From Adiantum capillus-veneris (Eukaryota > Streptophyta > Polypodiopsida > Polypodiales > Pteridaceae), in NCBI GenBank assembly GCA_014529385.2, contig CM043953.1, positions 65,550,372-65,614,371 of the forward strand: DNA of 64,000 nt, written 5' to 3'. Position 1 is the first letter of the stretch. Each line of letters begins with the position of its first letter. The translations under genes and the position numbers were made by a program. Shown here piece after piece: positions 20,597 to 31,316 of this stretch. A model generated the notes under the pieces. The model made no database searches. It worked only from the letters and a program-made list of their open reading frames with translations, and was not told the DNA's origin.

Positions 20597-21060
20597 ATGG
20601 CTAACCAACAACTAGGAGGCTTCCAACAGCAATATGAGGTTGTAGGAGGTAGCACCTCCCAAACCCCATCGACCACACTAAAATACACGACAATCTTCCT
20701 AAAGGGAATAAAAGTTCATGGAGCTTTTATGTAGACGCTTGAGGACACAAATGCATTTGTATAGAAGAACGGACTGCTCAAGGATTATAAATAATCCGAG
20801 TATATGATGATGGTGATAGATTCCGCGGAGGGAAACACTACCTCATTGTCAGAGAGCCGAAAAACTACAACTAGTATGGAGATAGCATGGCAAAAGGGAA
20901 GATGGTCATGGAGACACAAGAACTACCTCGTAAGAGATCTTCCTAGAGCCTTATGTGTTCGTGACAAGAGAGTGACAAGAGTGGCTACTATTCATGATAA
21001 TGTAAGGATCTACAAGCATGGGGGATGCGAGAGTCATCTCTTACTACCAATGCAATGAAC
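20597..21060 (+). pseudogene. Possible N-terminal gag remnant of element E
   Basis: An ATG at 20597 opens a Gln/Gly-rich frame (MANQQLGGFQQQYEVVGG), followed by several stops; coding-like sequence in another phase continues to 21058. The position after a PBS and leader suggests a gag start. No known domain is recognised. Confidence 0.35.
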
Positions 21061-21423
21061 CATATGCTAATGAATTAAGCATAGACAAGGTTGTGTACTT
21101 GTTTTCCTATAGGTAGTTAGCATTAATTAGTTGTATTTAGTTGTGTTAGGATAGAGTTCGTAGGAGCTCTGTGCATGTGGAAGCTCGGCGCCCACACGGC
21201 CACATTATCCTCAGGAAAAAAAATTATGAAAAAAAACACTAAGGATATTTGGGACTAAAAAGAAATTCGGAAATTAAATTTAAAAAAAATATTATTCTAA
21301 CAGGAAGAGATTGGGATCTTTCCCCAAGCCCAAGCCCAGGCCCAGGCCTCAGTCCTCAATCTTATGATATACTACTCACACTACCTTATATATAAATACT
21401 AGGATCTCAAGTGAAGGGAGGGT
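21061..21423. other. Non-coding, possible end of an unidentified LTR
   Basis: AT-rich stretch with a TATATATAAATA box at about 21390 and a CCCAAGCCCAGGCCC run at about 21324-21342. It may include a promoter-bearing LTR of element 5, but I could not find a matching partner near the PPT at 43408. Confidence 0.3.
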
Positions 21424-22392
21424 ATGTGGGACAAGTTCCTCAAGTCCTCCACCATCCCCTTCACACTCACCCTTAGAACTCTTCAGAGCTATTCACCTCC
21501 GAGGTTATATTACCTGATGGGGGAAGCCTTGCCGAAGTGCAAGAGGTTGAGCGGTATATCATTGCGGCTAGGGAAAAGGAAATTGAGAGCTTGCGTAGGG
21601 CAGAGAAAAGGAGAGAGTTAAAAGTGAAAGCCCCTATGTCAACATCCATGCCAGGCGAGCAATCGAGTGCTCCTGAATTAGCGACCACCAACCCATAGAG
21701 AGCCACATTGCATCTAGTTCAAAGGACACCCCTAGCACCTCAAACTTGGAAGGAGCGTTCCTAAACAAAAATGGGAGTACGAACTACAAATGGAAACTCT
21801 AACCGACCTATACATAGGTCACACCTATCACGTGGGCTGGTTAAATGTCTTACAATCCACAACGGGTTCCACTAGTGTAGAGGATCAACAAAAAAGAGTT
21901 TGTGAGGTTATCCATAGGGTTATTGAGCTAGAGAGATAGACCAAGGGGATCCACATGCCTTCAACGGGTCTCATGAGATTCTTCGATACAGGGAAGGCTA
22001 AACAGCCAACCTTATCGCAAATGGAGACTCCCTCGGTAAGTCCGATGGATCCTCCATATGTTGTTTCGCCAGGGGTCTCAGTACAATCTGAGCCCACAAG
22101 TGATAGCTTTACCTTTTCAAGTCTAGCTCATCTTTCCCTTGATGACACCACGGCTACCATGCCTACCCCAGTGATAAGAATTCCAAGAAACACTCCATGG
22201 ACCTCTTTTGTTAGTAAAGTACCACTACATGGTAGCTCAATGCCTGCCAACAATACCTACAAGTGTGTATCAATCATATGCACCTATAGGTCCTTGTACT
22301 CATATAGCTCCTACCCCTCCCATTGTTTCAACAACCTATGTTCCATGACCACAACACCCAAATTATTATTTCAATGGGACCATACCGGCTAG
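21424..22392 (+). pseudogene. N-terminal region of the Gag-protease element 5
   Basis: Fragmentary frames show a charged helical stretch (VERYIIAAREKEIESLRRAE, at about 21545-21604) and a Pro/Ser/Thr-rich part from 21955, broken by stops. It leads into the gag capsid region at 22400. By position it is the amino-terminal region of Gag; no domain is recognised with confidence. Confidence 0.5.
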
Positions 22393-22399
22393 CATTAAC

Positions 22400-24107
22400 A
22401 TGTCACATCTGACATCTGCTATGCCTAGGGCCACACATATGAACTTTCGGCCGCCACATGGCACAACACCGTACCAAACTTGGAACCCAAGGGCTTCCTA
22501 TGTGCCAAGCACAATGCCAATACCTACTCCACATGTAGTCTCTGGAGAGCCTTCACCCATGGTGCCTGCTCACTTAGGTGACTTGGGAACATTTCCTCAA
22601 GCTATCGATCGACCTATTGCTGAGAATATGTGTAACACGCCTGATAGAGAGCCTAGAAGTAAGGCAGTACAAATAGCCAAGCTCACACAAAAATTTAGTG
22701 GAGATGGGGATGTGAGAAAGCATATTGAAGTATTTGAACAAATATGTGATTCTCTAGGAGGACACAATGACCTGCATAAGAGTAATGCTTTAAGCATGTC
22801 CTTAAGTGGGGAGGCTGGGAATTGGTATAGAACCCTAAGGGTGGAAGAAAAAGTGATTTACCCTACTCTTAGTAGAGTGTTCTTGAAAGAGTACATACGA
22901 GAGGGAGTTCTTTGGGGTGTAGCCTCTCAACTCCAGAAAACCCAATGAGAGGAAGCAGAGTCGGTGAGAGACTTTATTAGTTGCTTGTAGCATTTGAATT
23001 CTTGTTGTAATCCAATAAGAACTTCAAAAAATAACCAATTGCTTGATAGATGCATTAGGGGATTACGAGATGAGGATATCTACAATGGCCTAGTCATTAG
23101 AGGTATCACTGTTGGGAAATAAGATGTAGCTAAATAGATAATTGAGTAGATTACTTAATGGAGAGAGACAGATTTATATACACGAGATTATAGAGTAGAG
23201 AGAGAGAGAGAGAGTACACACGATATACGTGGTTCACCCAATGTGGGCTACGTCCACGGGAAAGCAGCTACTCAATGGCTTTAGTACTTCAAAACAAGAA
23301 GTAGTTTACAAAGGGATTATACCCTTAATGGAGCTCCCTCCTTGCTTCACTCTCACCACCTCACACTCACCTTGTTGCATCAACTTCACACTATGAAATG
23401 TGTGTAGAAATGGCCTCCTTTTATAGGCCAAAAGGGCTGCCCTTGTGCGAATAAGTCCAAATCGGACCCTCCAATCCGCCCATGTGTGGCCGCCCTTGAG
23501 AAGACAAGTCCGCTTTTGAATTCGGCCACCGGCCACCGGCCATTGACTTCCGACCACCGGCCACCGGCCAACCGACCAGTTGTTTTCCGACCACTTTCCG
23601 GCCGCCATCCGGTCATAATATTCCGGCGAAAAAGAATATTCCGGCGGAAAAAAAAGTCTCGGGGGCCTCCGCCCCTGAGGCCTTTAAAGTTGCCCCTCAT
23701 TCTTGTCCGTGAAAATTTTGGTTTCCGGTGAGTGATTTTCCTTCACGCACGATGGCTTCTCCTCATAATGGGGGCCTTACAAATGTGCGCTTTTACCACA
23801 GAAAATTACAAGGGTAAATCAGGCTCCATACTTAACAATCACCACTTGGGAAGTAGTCACCACCAATGTGATCCAATTGGAGGACAATTTAATGCTTCAA
23901 GGAGAAAGAGTGTATGTTGAGCCTAAATCTACTAGCTCGCAAGCATCAAGGCATCAACCGATGACCCTAAAGCCTATTGCTAAGGTGCCAAAGATATCTA
24001 AGATAACTTTAGCATATCTCACCAAGGCCATTCAAGAGAGTCTTAGAGACAATCGTGCCCACAAAACAATCATATGTATCCAAGAAGGGAGCAACAATGG
24101 TGCTTAG
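22400..24107 (+). pseudogene. gag capsid region of element 5, split by a solo LTR
   Basis: The 182-residue frame at 22400-22948 carries a Ty3-type capsid signature (KLTQKFSGDGDVRKHIEVFE, then LSMSLSGEAGNWYRTL and YPTLSRVFLKEY). It continues past a stop to 23109. Coding then resumes at 23838 after a 728-bp inverted solo LTR and runs to a stop at 24105-24107. Sense resumes in the same protein context on both sides of the solo LTR (ending GLVIRGIT and continuing TWEVVTTNVIQLEDNL). The zinc knuckle that should follow is itself split by element 4 (24167-40464). Confidence 0.75.
23110..23837 (-). mobile_element. Solo LTR of the element 4 copia family, inverted
   Basis: The reverse complement of the element 4 LTR, from TGTTGGGAAATA at 23110 to CTTAACA at 23837, flanked by perfect 5-bp duplications ATCAC (23105-23109 and 23838-23842). 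It keeps the TATA box, an (AG)n tract and the GC-rich CCGGCCACCGG repeat block. Solo LTRs arise by recombination between the two LTRs of an element, leaving one LTR and the target duplication. Confidence 0.95.
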
Positions 24108-24171
24108 TATGCTATGGTCTGCATAGTACCAGCAAATGCACTACTTTTAGAGTAAAATTCAATGGGAATTG

Positions 24172-24657
24172 TGTTAAGTATGGAGCGTGATTATCCCTTG
24201 TAATTTTCTGTGGTAAAAACGCACATTTGTAAGACCCCCATTATGAGGAGAAGCCATCATGCGTGAAGGAAAATCAATGGCTAGTGTCGGTGGCTGAATT
24301 CAATGCCCGGAGGCCAAATTCAAAAGCGGACTTGTCTTCTCAAGGGCGGCCACACATGGGCGGATTGGAGGGTCCGATTTGGACCTATCTACACAAGAGC
24401 GGCTACACATGGCTGCCTCTCATGAGAGAGGGCAGTCCTTTTGGCCTATAAAAGGAGGCCATTTCTACACACATTTCATAGTGTGAAGTTGATGCAACAA
24501 GGTGAGTGTGAGGTGGTGAGAGTGAAGCAAGGTGGGAGCTCTATTAAGGGTATAATCCCTTTGTAAACTACTTCTTGTTTTGAAGTACTAAAGCAATTCA
24601 GTGGCTGCTTTCCCATGGACGTAGCCCACATTGGGTGAACCACGTATATCATGTGTG

Positions 24658-24717
<60 letters not shown>

Positions 24718-24793
24718 GTACTCTATAATCTCTTGTGTGTGAAATCTATCTCTCTCCATTAAGTAATCTACTCAAATATCTATTTAGCTACGT
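24172..24793 (+). repeat. 5' LTR of element 4, left part
   Basis: It starts TGTTAAGTATGG and matches the 3' LTR, but lacks most of the GC-rich GGCCACCGG repeat block present there at about 39790-40000. It has a CCTATAAAAGGAGG TATA box at about 24446 and an expanded (CT)n tract. The last 18 bases of the LTR are at 34235-34252, beyond element 3. Confidence 0.93.
24659..24713. repeat. (CT)n microsatellite in the 5' LTR of element 4
   Basis: About 27 CT units, against about 9 at the matching place of the 3' LTR (40352-40370) and about 8 AG units in the inverted solo LTR (23197-23214). It lies downstream of the TATA box, within the transcribed part of the LTR. Confidence 0.95.
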
Positions 24794-26894
24794 TGGAGAG
24801 GGGGAATAGGGAACACACCGAGCACACACAATATTTGCCTCTCCATAGCCCAGGGATTCCACAACACCCCTAACCTCTCAAATAACACCTTCGAATTGGC
24901 TAATTTGCACTAACACCTCCACTTTAGCATACAAAACAACTATCTCGCACCTTGCAAAAAACACTCCACAGCACAAATGCACCCACACTGCTCAACTCAC
25001 CGTTTTCGACTCACAAAACACTCCTAATCTGCCCTCTTGGTAGCACCTTTCAAGCTGCAAGCAAACCCTCTGCAAGCAATGGCCAACACACGAAGAGCGG
25101 GAGAAAAGGAGGGGAATGGGGAGAAGCAACACAAGAGATTGGGGCAAATGAGTGGTATTATTGCATAGGGAGTAGTACAATCAATGTATGAAACTTCAAT
25201 GGCAAGCTTAACAACACACAAGCTTCAAGCTTCCAATCACACAAGAGATTGGGGCAAATGAGTGGTATTATTGCATAGGGAGTAGTACAATCAATGTATG
25301 CAGCTTCAATGGCAAGCTTAACAACACACAAGCTTCAAGCTTCCAATCACACACTCATGCAAAAAAGACCTCAAATTTTTGCATTTACAACCTTTTATAG
25401 GGGTGCCTCTAGGAGTCCCAAAAAAAGAAAAAAAATGAGTTTCCCCTCCCGTGGCCTTCACTTAGTGCTTCTTTTAGCATTTGATTGCATTCCAACACTT
25501 GGCATAGTTTATTTTTGGAAAGATTCCCATGGTGTGCACATTTGTCCTTTGCCCCTTCCATTTGGCCGCTCGGAGCTCCCCTTGGGCTTTTGACTGTCCT
25601 TGCCCTTGCCCTTTAAGTGCCCTTGTCGGCTCATCTCTCTGCAGCGAGACCCCTCCCCTGTCGAGGCAATAGCAATGTCGCTATTGGGGAGGGGGTACAC
25701 CCTCTTCCTCAAATTTTTTGGCCCTTAACGGGTGTGGGCACCATCCCTTATCAGCTGCCACATCATCACCAAAATGCCACACCACGCGGGCGCCCTGCGC
25801 CTCCCCGTCTCGTCGGCCGCCACCAAAATCGCCACCAACTACCACTGCGCAGCGCCAGGCCCGCGCGCCATGGCCAACAGGAGGGAGCTCCCCTCTCTCT
25901 CCCTTCTTGTGTCCAATGGAGAGCCCACGCTCTCCCCTATGTAGTGCGGCCCCCAGCTCTTCCATTGCGTATATGGGACATCTCCCCGGCCACGTGGCGG
26001 CTCCACATTGATTTGCACCCCAAGGGTCAAAAACCCCCTTCAAAAAATATATAGAAAAAAACTTTTTTTGGTCCACTTCCCCCAACTCCCATTTTTTGCT
26101 CCAAGGTTGGACTGCCAAGCTGTAACAACCTTCTGAAACTCGATCTTCCCGGATCCAACCACACTCTCTGTCTCTGCATTTTTATTCATCGGCACCCTCG
26201 AACCAAGACCTTCAAAAAAGGAAAAAATCATCGGCAACCAATTTTGGACAAAGACACCCCATTTTTCGACTGCTGTAACTTCTTGCTTCAGTCTTCGTTT
26301 GACATGCAGTCACTTCCTGCTAGCTCCATATGATGTACATCCTGCTCCAAAACCTCTTCCATGCTCAAAAGATGCCAGATGGCACATTCTCCAATGCAGC
26401 CAAGTGGGCTCATACCCGGCCCCCGGAAAAATTTCAATTGATCATATCTTGCAAGCCAAGACTCCGATCCGCAATCCGAAAAGACGGGTAGGCTCCATGA
26501 ATTGAGCTCTACACATCCATACCTCAATTTCCTCTTGGATTATCTGTCTCTTGGTGCCCTGTGCCGGCAAGAATCTGCAAACCATTAAAGCTTCAACCTT
26601 CAATAACTTGGGCTCCGTAGCTCGGTTTGATGAGCCGTCTGGACCTGATCCTTCAACACTTCAAGCTCTTCATTCTTGGACCCAAAGGATGCACTTTGCA
26701 TCTCCTTCAGCTGCTACCCAAATTAGCCCCTCATGGAGCCTCCCTTGGTTTATAAGCCGCATCATGCATACACTTCCACTGCTACCTGCCATCCCATGAT
26801 TTTCCTACCTGCTCCAGCCCTTTGCCATGCTTCTGCCTGCCTGCATACATCTGCCCATGCGACCTTCTAGAATCGACACACTTTGGTTGCACCA
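24794..26894 (-). repeat. 3' LTR of element 3 (2.1 kb)
   Basis: It matches 32239-34234 throughout. The length difference of about 105 bases is explained by a tandem duplication at 25129-25348. Several open frames on both strands around 25.6-26.1 kb are repeated in the other LTR and are not genes. Confidence 0.95.
25129..25348. repeat. Tandem duplication of about 110 bp in the 3' LTR of element 3
   Basis: Two adjacent copies of a unit starting CACAAGAGATTGGGGCAAAT. The 5' LTR has a single copy at about 32573-32682, so the duplication occurred after insertion. Confidence 0.92.
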
Positions 26895-26898
26895 TCAT

Positions 26899-26914
26899 TG
26901 CCTACCCCCCTGTT
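26899..26914 (-). other. Polypurine tract of element 3
   Basis: The minus strand reads ACAGGGGGGTAGGCAA just upstream of the 3' LTR, as expected for plus-strand priming. Confidence 0.7.
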
Positions 26915-27033
26915 GAGTATTCATGCTCAACCACATAAAAGCTTTATTCCACTATAAACTACAAAACCTGGCACACACTATGAGAAAACTAAAACATATG
27001 TACACTGTTTTATTGCACTCTATTGCCAAACCT

Positions 27034-27993
27034 TCAAGTGGGTTGCCCCACCCTATGCATAAGAATCTGATGCACTGTTGGCACTAACTCCCTTTCAAAG
27101 TAGAGCTTGAGATGTAGACCATTTATCCTATGTTTAAGAAACCGACCATCCAACCTGACTAGTGCATAAGTACCATTGGGAAAAACTTGATGAACCTTGT
27201 AAGGTCCCCTCCACTTTTTCTTGAACTTCTTCTGAAAGGTGAAATCAAGATAACTCTCGTATTTCATCACTAGATCGCCCTTCTCAATCTGCTTGGCTGG
27301 CAAATGTTGGTTGAAGTTTGCTACCCTTCTTTCTCGCTGCCGCACATAGAAATCTGCCGCTGCCTCATGATCCATCTTCAAAGTTTTGAGACTTGTAATC
27401 CTATCCTGCAAAATATCTTGATGAGTTTTATGAATTCGCCATAAACCTTTGAAAACCCCTAGTTGCACATGCATAGGTAGGACCGCTTCCTTGCCATATA
27501 CGAACTCGTAGGGAGTGAAGTTGGTTGCCACCTTATATGAAGTCCTGTAAGCCCACAAACATTTATCAAGGTTAGATTCCCACTCTTCAACCTGTTGGTA
27601 CATATACTTTGTAAGCATCTTGACTATCTGCCCATTTGCACTCTCCACCAAACCATTGCACTGCGGGTGGTATGGAGATGAAAATCGGTGTTGAATCCCC
27701 AATTTGTCCACTAGAGCACGCACCAACTTACTTCTAAATCCTTGTCCTCGATCTGATATAAGCACCCAAGGCACTCCAAAATGAAAACATATGCAATCAA
27801 ATACAAACTGAGCAACAGTATGCGCATTTACCTCTTTTACTGCTTTAGCCTCGACCCACCATGTAAGGTAGTGTATGGCCATTACCACATATTTCTTACC
27901 ACTTGCTGACTTGGGCAATGGACCAATTGCATCCAAACCCCACTTTTCAAAGGCATCATGTGCAATGATATCCCCTTGTTGCTCAACTACCAT
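27034..27993 (-). CDS. Integrase core and C-terminus (element 3)
   Basis: 319 residues. The D, D, E sites are visible in KWGLDAIGPLP, LISDRGQGF and GLVESANGQ, and the C-terminal GPY-type module as WRGPYKVHQVFPNGTY. It overlaps the upstream frame (27987-29054) in a different phase, so a frameshift lies near 27990, just after the zinc module. It is similar in sequence and order to the integrase of element 2. Confidence 0.9.
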   Translation of the reverse strand: MVVEQQGDIIAHDAFEKWGLDAIGPLPKSASGKKYVVMAIHYLTWWVEAKAVKEVNAHTVAQFVFDCICFHFGVPWVLISDRGQGFRSKLVRALVDKLGIQHRFSSPYHPQCNGLVESANGQIVKMLTKYMYQQVEEWESNLDKCLWAYRTSYKVATNFTPYEFVYGKEAVLPMHVQLGVFKGLWRIHKTHQDILQDRITSLKTLKMDHEAAADFYVRQRERRVANFNQHLPAKQIEKGDLVMKYESYLDFTFQKKFKKKWRGPYKVHQVFPNGTYALVRLDGRFLKHRINGLHLKLYFERELVPTVHQILMHRVGQPT

Positions 27994-29054
27994 CGTCTTT
28001 CACCCATCACTTGGCATTGATGGCACGTCTTGCACCAATAATGCACATCTCGCACAACAGAAGGCCACCAGAACCCACTTCTTAAGATACAAAACAAAAC
28101 TTGACTCTTACCCTGATGACCGCTTTCCTCATGGCATTGCTCAAATACCATGCCAATCTCTTCTTTGTAAAGGACACGACGTAGCACCCCATCTCGACCA
28201 TGCACCATAAGATCTTCGCCAACAAGAGTGAACCTTTTAGCCTTTTGAACAACTCTTATCTTTTGTAGCTTGGAAAGCCTGTCGGAACATTGACATGTAC
28301 TCAAGAAATCATCAATATCCTTCAAAGTCTCTCTACCTGTATAAGTGGCCGGCCCCACATACAAACTCGACACTTGAGTCTGAACAGGACTGCTAGCCAA
28401 ACGACCAACTTCCTGGTTTTGTTCTCTCCTCACATGTTTGAACTGCACTGCTTCAAAAAACTTCAATAGCATCTTTATGGAAAAAAACCAATTCTTGAGA
28501 GAATCCCTCTTTACCTGCCATTGGCCCAAAAGTTGTTTGATAACCAGTAGAGCATCACCTTTTACGACCAACCTCGATATGCCAAAGTCAATGCATTGCT
28601 TGAGCCCCAGGTGTAAAGTAAGATATTCTGCTTCATTGTTGGTATGCACCTCCTCCAAGTCGTAAGCTTTGGAAAAAATGACTGTGCCGTGCGGATCCTG
28701 AATGACTACACCTCCACCTGCTTTCTGTGTTACTCGTCTGTAAGCACCATCAAACCACATCGTGAAGGCCCCTTCCAAATCAGGTTCCTCCTTATCCTCC
28801 TCTTGTACCACCCTTGGATAAATTGGTAACTCAACCTCCTTGTTGACTAGGATATCCGCCAAATGAGACCGCCGAGTGTAATCCACTTTGAACTCAAACT
28901 CAAACTCTTGAAGCTCGATCACCCACTTCATGATTCGCTTCCCTGGCTTCAAGTGTAGCACCACTTTAGGCAAAAGATTGTTAGTAGTCAATACATAAAA
29001 CTTTCGAACGACCAAATATACTTTCTGCAGGCAAAGACCAAAGCCATAACCCAC
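27987..29054 (-). CDS. End of RNase H, archaeal-type RNase H and integrase zinc module (element 3)
   Basis: This frame starts at the end of the Ty3 RNase H (IMKWVIELQEFEFEFKVDY). The second RNase H follows, with FDGAYRRVTQKAGGG, NNEAEYLTL and KGDALLVIKQL giving the D, E, D residues, then the integrase HHCC module (HEESGHQGK and WCKTCHQCQ). The D-E-D residues of the second RNase H are intact. This module is the lineage marker for Tat elements. Confidence 0.9.
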   Translation of the reverse strand: MGYGFGLCLQKVYLVVRKFYVLTTNNLLPKVVLHLKPGKRIMKWVIELQEFEFEFKVDYTRRSHLADILVNKEVELPIYPRVVQEEDKEEPDLEGAFTMWFDGAYRRVTQKAGGGVVIQDPHGTVIFSKAYDLEEVHTNNEAEYLTLHLGLKQCIDFGISRLVVKGDALLVIKQLLGQWQVKRDSLKNWFFSIKMLLKFFEAVQFKHVRREQNQEVGRLASSPVQTQVSSLYVGPATYTGRETLKDIDDFLSTCQCSDRLSKLQKIRVVQKAKRFTLVGEDLMVHGRDGVLRRVLYKEEIGMVFEQCHEESGHQGKSQVLFCILRSGFWWPSVVRDVHYWCKTCHQCQVMGERRW

Positions 29055-29461
29055 TGTTCTGCCTCTGTATAAGTAGCTTCCCCTGGACTAATGACCTTGC
29101 TTTCGAAATAAATAGGCTTATAACTCCTTCCTACCTTTTGTAGCAATACTGCTCTGATAGCCACCGTTCCCACCGTCATAGCAATATAAAAATCATCCTC
29201 ATGATTAGGAGGACACACTGTAGGTAACTGACATAGAATACCTTTCACTTTATCAAAGGCCTCTTGAGATTCCTCATCTCACTGAAATCCATGCACCTGT
29301 TGAGCCCTTTTCTGAAGAGGGTAGACATATTGAGATAACATCCAAAAAATGCGGGATAAATACTTTAACTTATGCACGAACGAAGCCAATTTCGTTGCAC
29401 TGGTTGGAGGCTCCATAAGAACCAATGATTTCACCTTCTCTGGTTCTGCTTCAATTCCGTT
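28988..29461 (-). pseudogene. RT thumb and Ty3 RNase H (element 3)
   Basis: Continues the RT frame after a stop at 29462-29464. The RNase H part is at 28988-29248 (FYIAMTVGTVAIRAVLLQK, then TYTEAEQWVMALVFACRKY). The first catalytic Asp is not seen at its usual place, as in element 2. A frameshift follows at about 28990-29054. Confidence 0.75.
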
Positions 29462-29899
29462 CTATGATACCGCATGACCTAGCATCTGGACCCTTGGTTG
29501 TGCAAGCGTGCACTTGTTTGGATTCAATTGACCTCCTTCTTCATCTAGCCTTTGAAAACACAGCCTCAACTTGGACAAATGTTCTTCCCTGGAACTATAG
29601 CAACCAATATTATCCATAAACACTCTGATGAACTTACCCAAGTAAGGCACGAACACCTTGTTCATCCAATCTTGAAAATTCGCATACGCATTCACCAGTC
29701 CAAAAGGCATCCTGCGGTAGGCAAAGCAACCCCATGGAGAAATGAAGGTAGTCTTCAACTGGTCCTCCAAAGCAATACCGATCTGAAAATACCCTGAAAA
29801 CCCATCCATAACGGAATAGCACTCATGTCCGGCAACCTGGTTTAAAATCTCATCTTGAAACGGCAAAGGGTAATGCTTCCGCTTGGTTGCAGCATTCAA
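29462..29899 (-). CDS. Reverse transcriptase palm (element 3), catalytic site altered
   Basis: It begins NAATKRKHYPLPFQDEILN and reaches FMDNIGCYS, where element 2 has FIDDFCIYS. The second catalytic aspartate is replaced by Asn, so this RT should be inactive regardless of the stops. A TGA separates it from the upstream RT start in the same phase, and it ends at a stop after MLGHAVS. Confidence 0.9.
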   Translation of the reverse strand: MNAATKRKHYPLPFQDEILNQVAGHECYSVMDGFSGYFQIGIALEDQLKTTFISPWGCFAYRRMPFGLVNAYANFQDWMNKVFVPYLGKFIRVFMDNIGCYSSREEHLSKLRLCFQRLDEEGGQLNPNKCTLAQPRVQMLGHAVS

Positions 29900-29920
29900 A
29901 GGCTTATAATCTACACATAC

Positions 29921-30604
29921 TCACCATTTTCTATTCTTCTTTGGGGTAATGACAACAAGAGAAACCCACTCAGACTCCTTTACGGGATATATAATACGTG
30001 CCTTGAGAAACTTGTTGATCTCCTGCCATAGAGATTCCTTTTGAATATCTCCCAACCTCCTGAGCTTCTTTGCTTTTGGCCTATATCCTTCTTTAAGTAG
30101 AATCTGATGCTCCACTCCTTTAGCTCCCCTCAGATCCTTATACTCCGTTGCAAATAAGTTAGGGTAGGATGCACATAGGTCCATATAGCCTTCTTTCTCC
30201 TACTTTGTTAAATCAGAACCTAGCATATCTTCCACCTCTTTACGTTGCAAACTACAAACAAGAACTTGCATACCTCTCCGTGCAGTGGTAGAGTCTACTG
30301 TGACTCCAAACAAATCTGTATCCAGCTTCAATAAATCCTCATAACTCTCTTCCTCTTCGACACTGGTCAATCCTTCATCATAAGTAGACTCTGTTTCGTA
30401 CTCATAATTGGTACTGAAATCTCGATTGTCTCCACCTACTGAGGGATGAAAATGACTTTCCCTGGTCTTTAGATCCAACACAATCTGTCCACCATTTTCC
30501 CCTAGCAAGGTAAACACCCCAGTCCCCAAATCTTGTTTGGCTCCAATTGCCAACAGCCATGGCCTCCCTAGTATAATTGGATAAGCATTCTCACCTGCTT
30601 TCAT
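29921..30604 (-). pseudogene. Protease C-terminus, acidic linker and RT start (element 3)
   Basis: Two frames in the same phase (30200-30604 and 29921-30184) separated by stops. The first has the protease end ILGRPWLLAIG, then an acidic Glu/Tyr-rich linker. The second carries the RT entry (KEGYRPKAKKLRRLGDIQKE and KARIIYPVKESEWVS), closely parallel to element 2. Confidence 0.82.
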
Positions 30605-30656
30605 GAAAAAAAAAATCGATTAAGCATTCAATTCCCATAACCTTTACCTTCACATC

Positions 30657-31199
30657 CTATGCCACTCCTAAACAACGAGCTTTGGCATGATTAGCCATCC
30701 TCATTTGCACATTGGATCTGACAACAGCTTTAATACCAATATCCCTCATAGCCGACTCCGTAATAACACAGACTTGGGCACCACCATCGATGTAGGCTTG
30801 AACCTGTTTCTTCTTCTCGATCAAAAAATCCACCACCGGAAGCACATCGGTCGGACTCCCCATTTTCAAGGCTAGATTCTGTACTGTATGCACCTCTCCT
30901 CCCACTCGAGGAAGCCTCGTGCTGACACTGGTTGACCATTGCCTTCTTAACTTAGGGTTTAATGCGAGCAGCTTCCCAAAAGTGATGTTAGCCTTTTGAT
31001 TTTGAACATCTCTTACCAAATCATACTCCGGATTACCACGTCCCAATTGAAAATCCTTTTGGGTAATTCTCCCTCTTCGCCTTCTTCTGCTTGGCTCTGG
31101 CCACTCTCTACCTTCATTTATCTTCTCTTTCCCCTTCTTTGCTCTAGTTTCACGCTTCGTCTCAGTCTCTCTTTTACCTTGTGCTCTTTTGTTGGCCAT
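30657..31199 (-). CDS. Protease N-terminal part (element 3)
   Basis: 180 residues: a basic Lys/Arg-rich lead, then the protease active site AYIDGGAQVCVITES (DGG) near residue 140. It ends shortly after at a stop; the flap part is in the 30200-30604 frame. The same DGG site occurs in element 2. Confidence 0.82.
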   Translation of the reverse strand: MANKRAQGKRETETKRETRAKKGKEKINEGREWPEPSRRRRRGRITQKDFQLGRGNPEYDLVRDVQNQKANITFGKLLALNPKLRRQWSTSVSTRLPRVGGEVHTVQNLALKMGSPTDVLPVVDFLIEKKKQVQAYIDGGAQVCVITESAMRDIGIKAVVRSNVQMRMANHAKARCLGVA

Positions 31200-31316
31200 G
31201 ATGTCAACATCCTACCTGTCAACACCAATAATGTTAACCCTTGGTATTTCATCATTACCTGATGGAGCCGCCTGTGCTTGATTTTCAACCTCTTGTTGCC
31301 CTCTTTGGCCATTAAA

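Noticed and set aside
23306-23731. Frames with Trp/Gly/Arg-rich repeats
   Set aside because: Translation of the GGCCACCGG repeat block of a solo LTR; not a gene.
25509-26118. Overlapping open frames on both strands, some over 140 residues
   Set aside because: They lie in the 3' LTR of element 3 and recur in the 5' LTR at 32843-33460. They are GC-rich composition effects with no domain.
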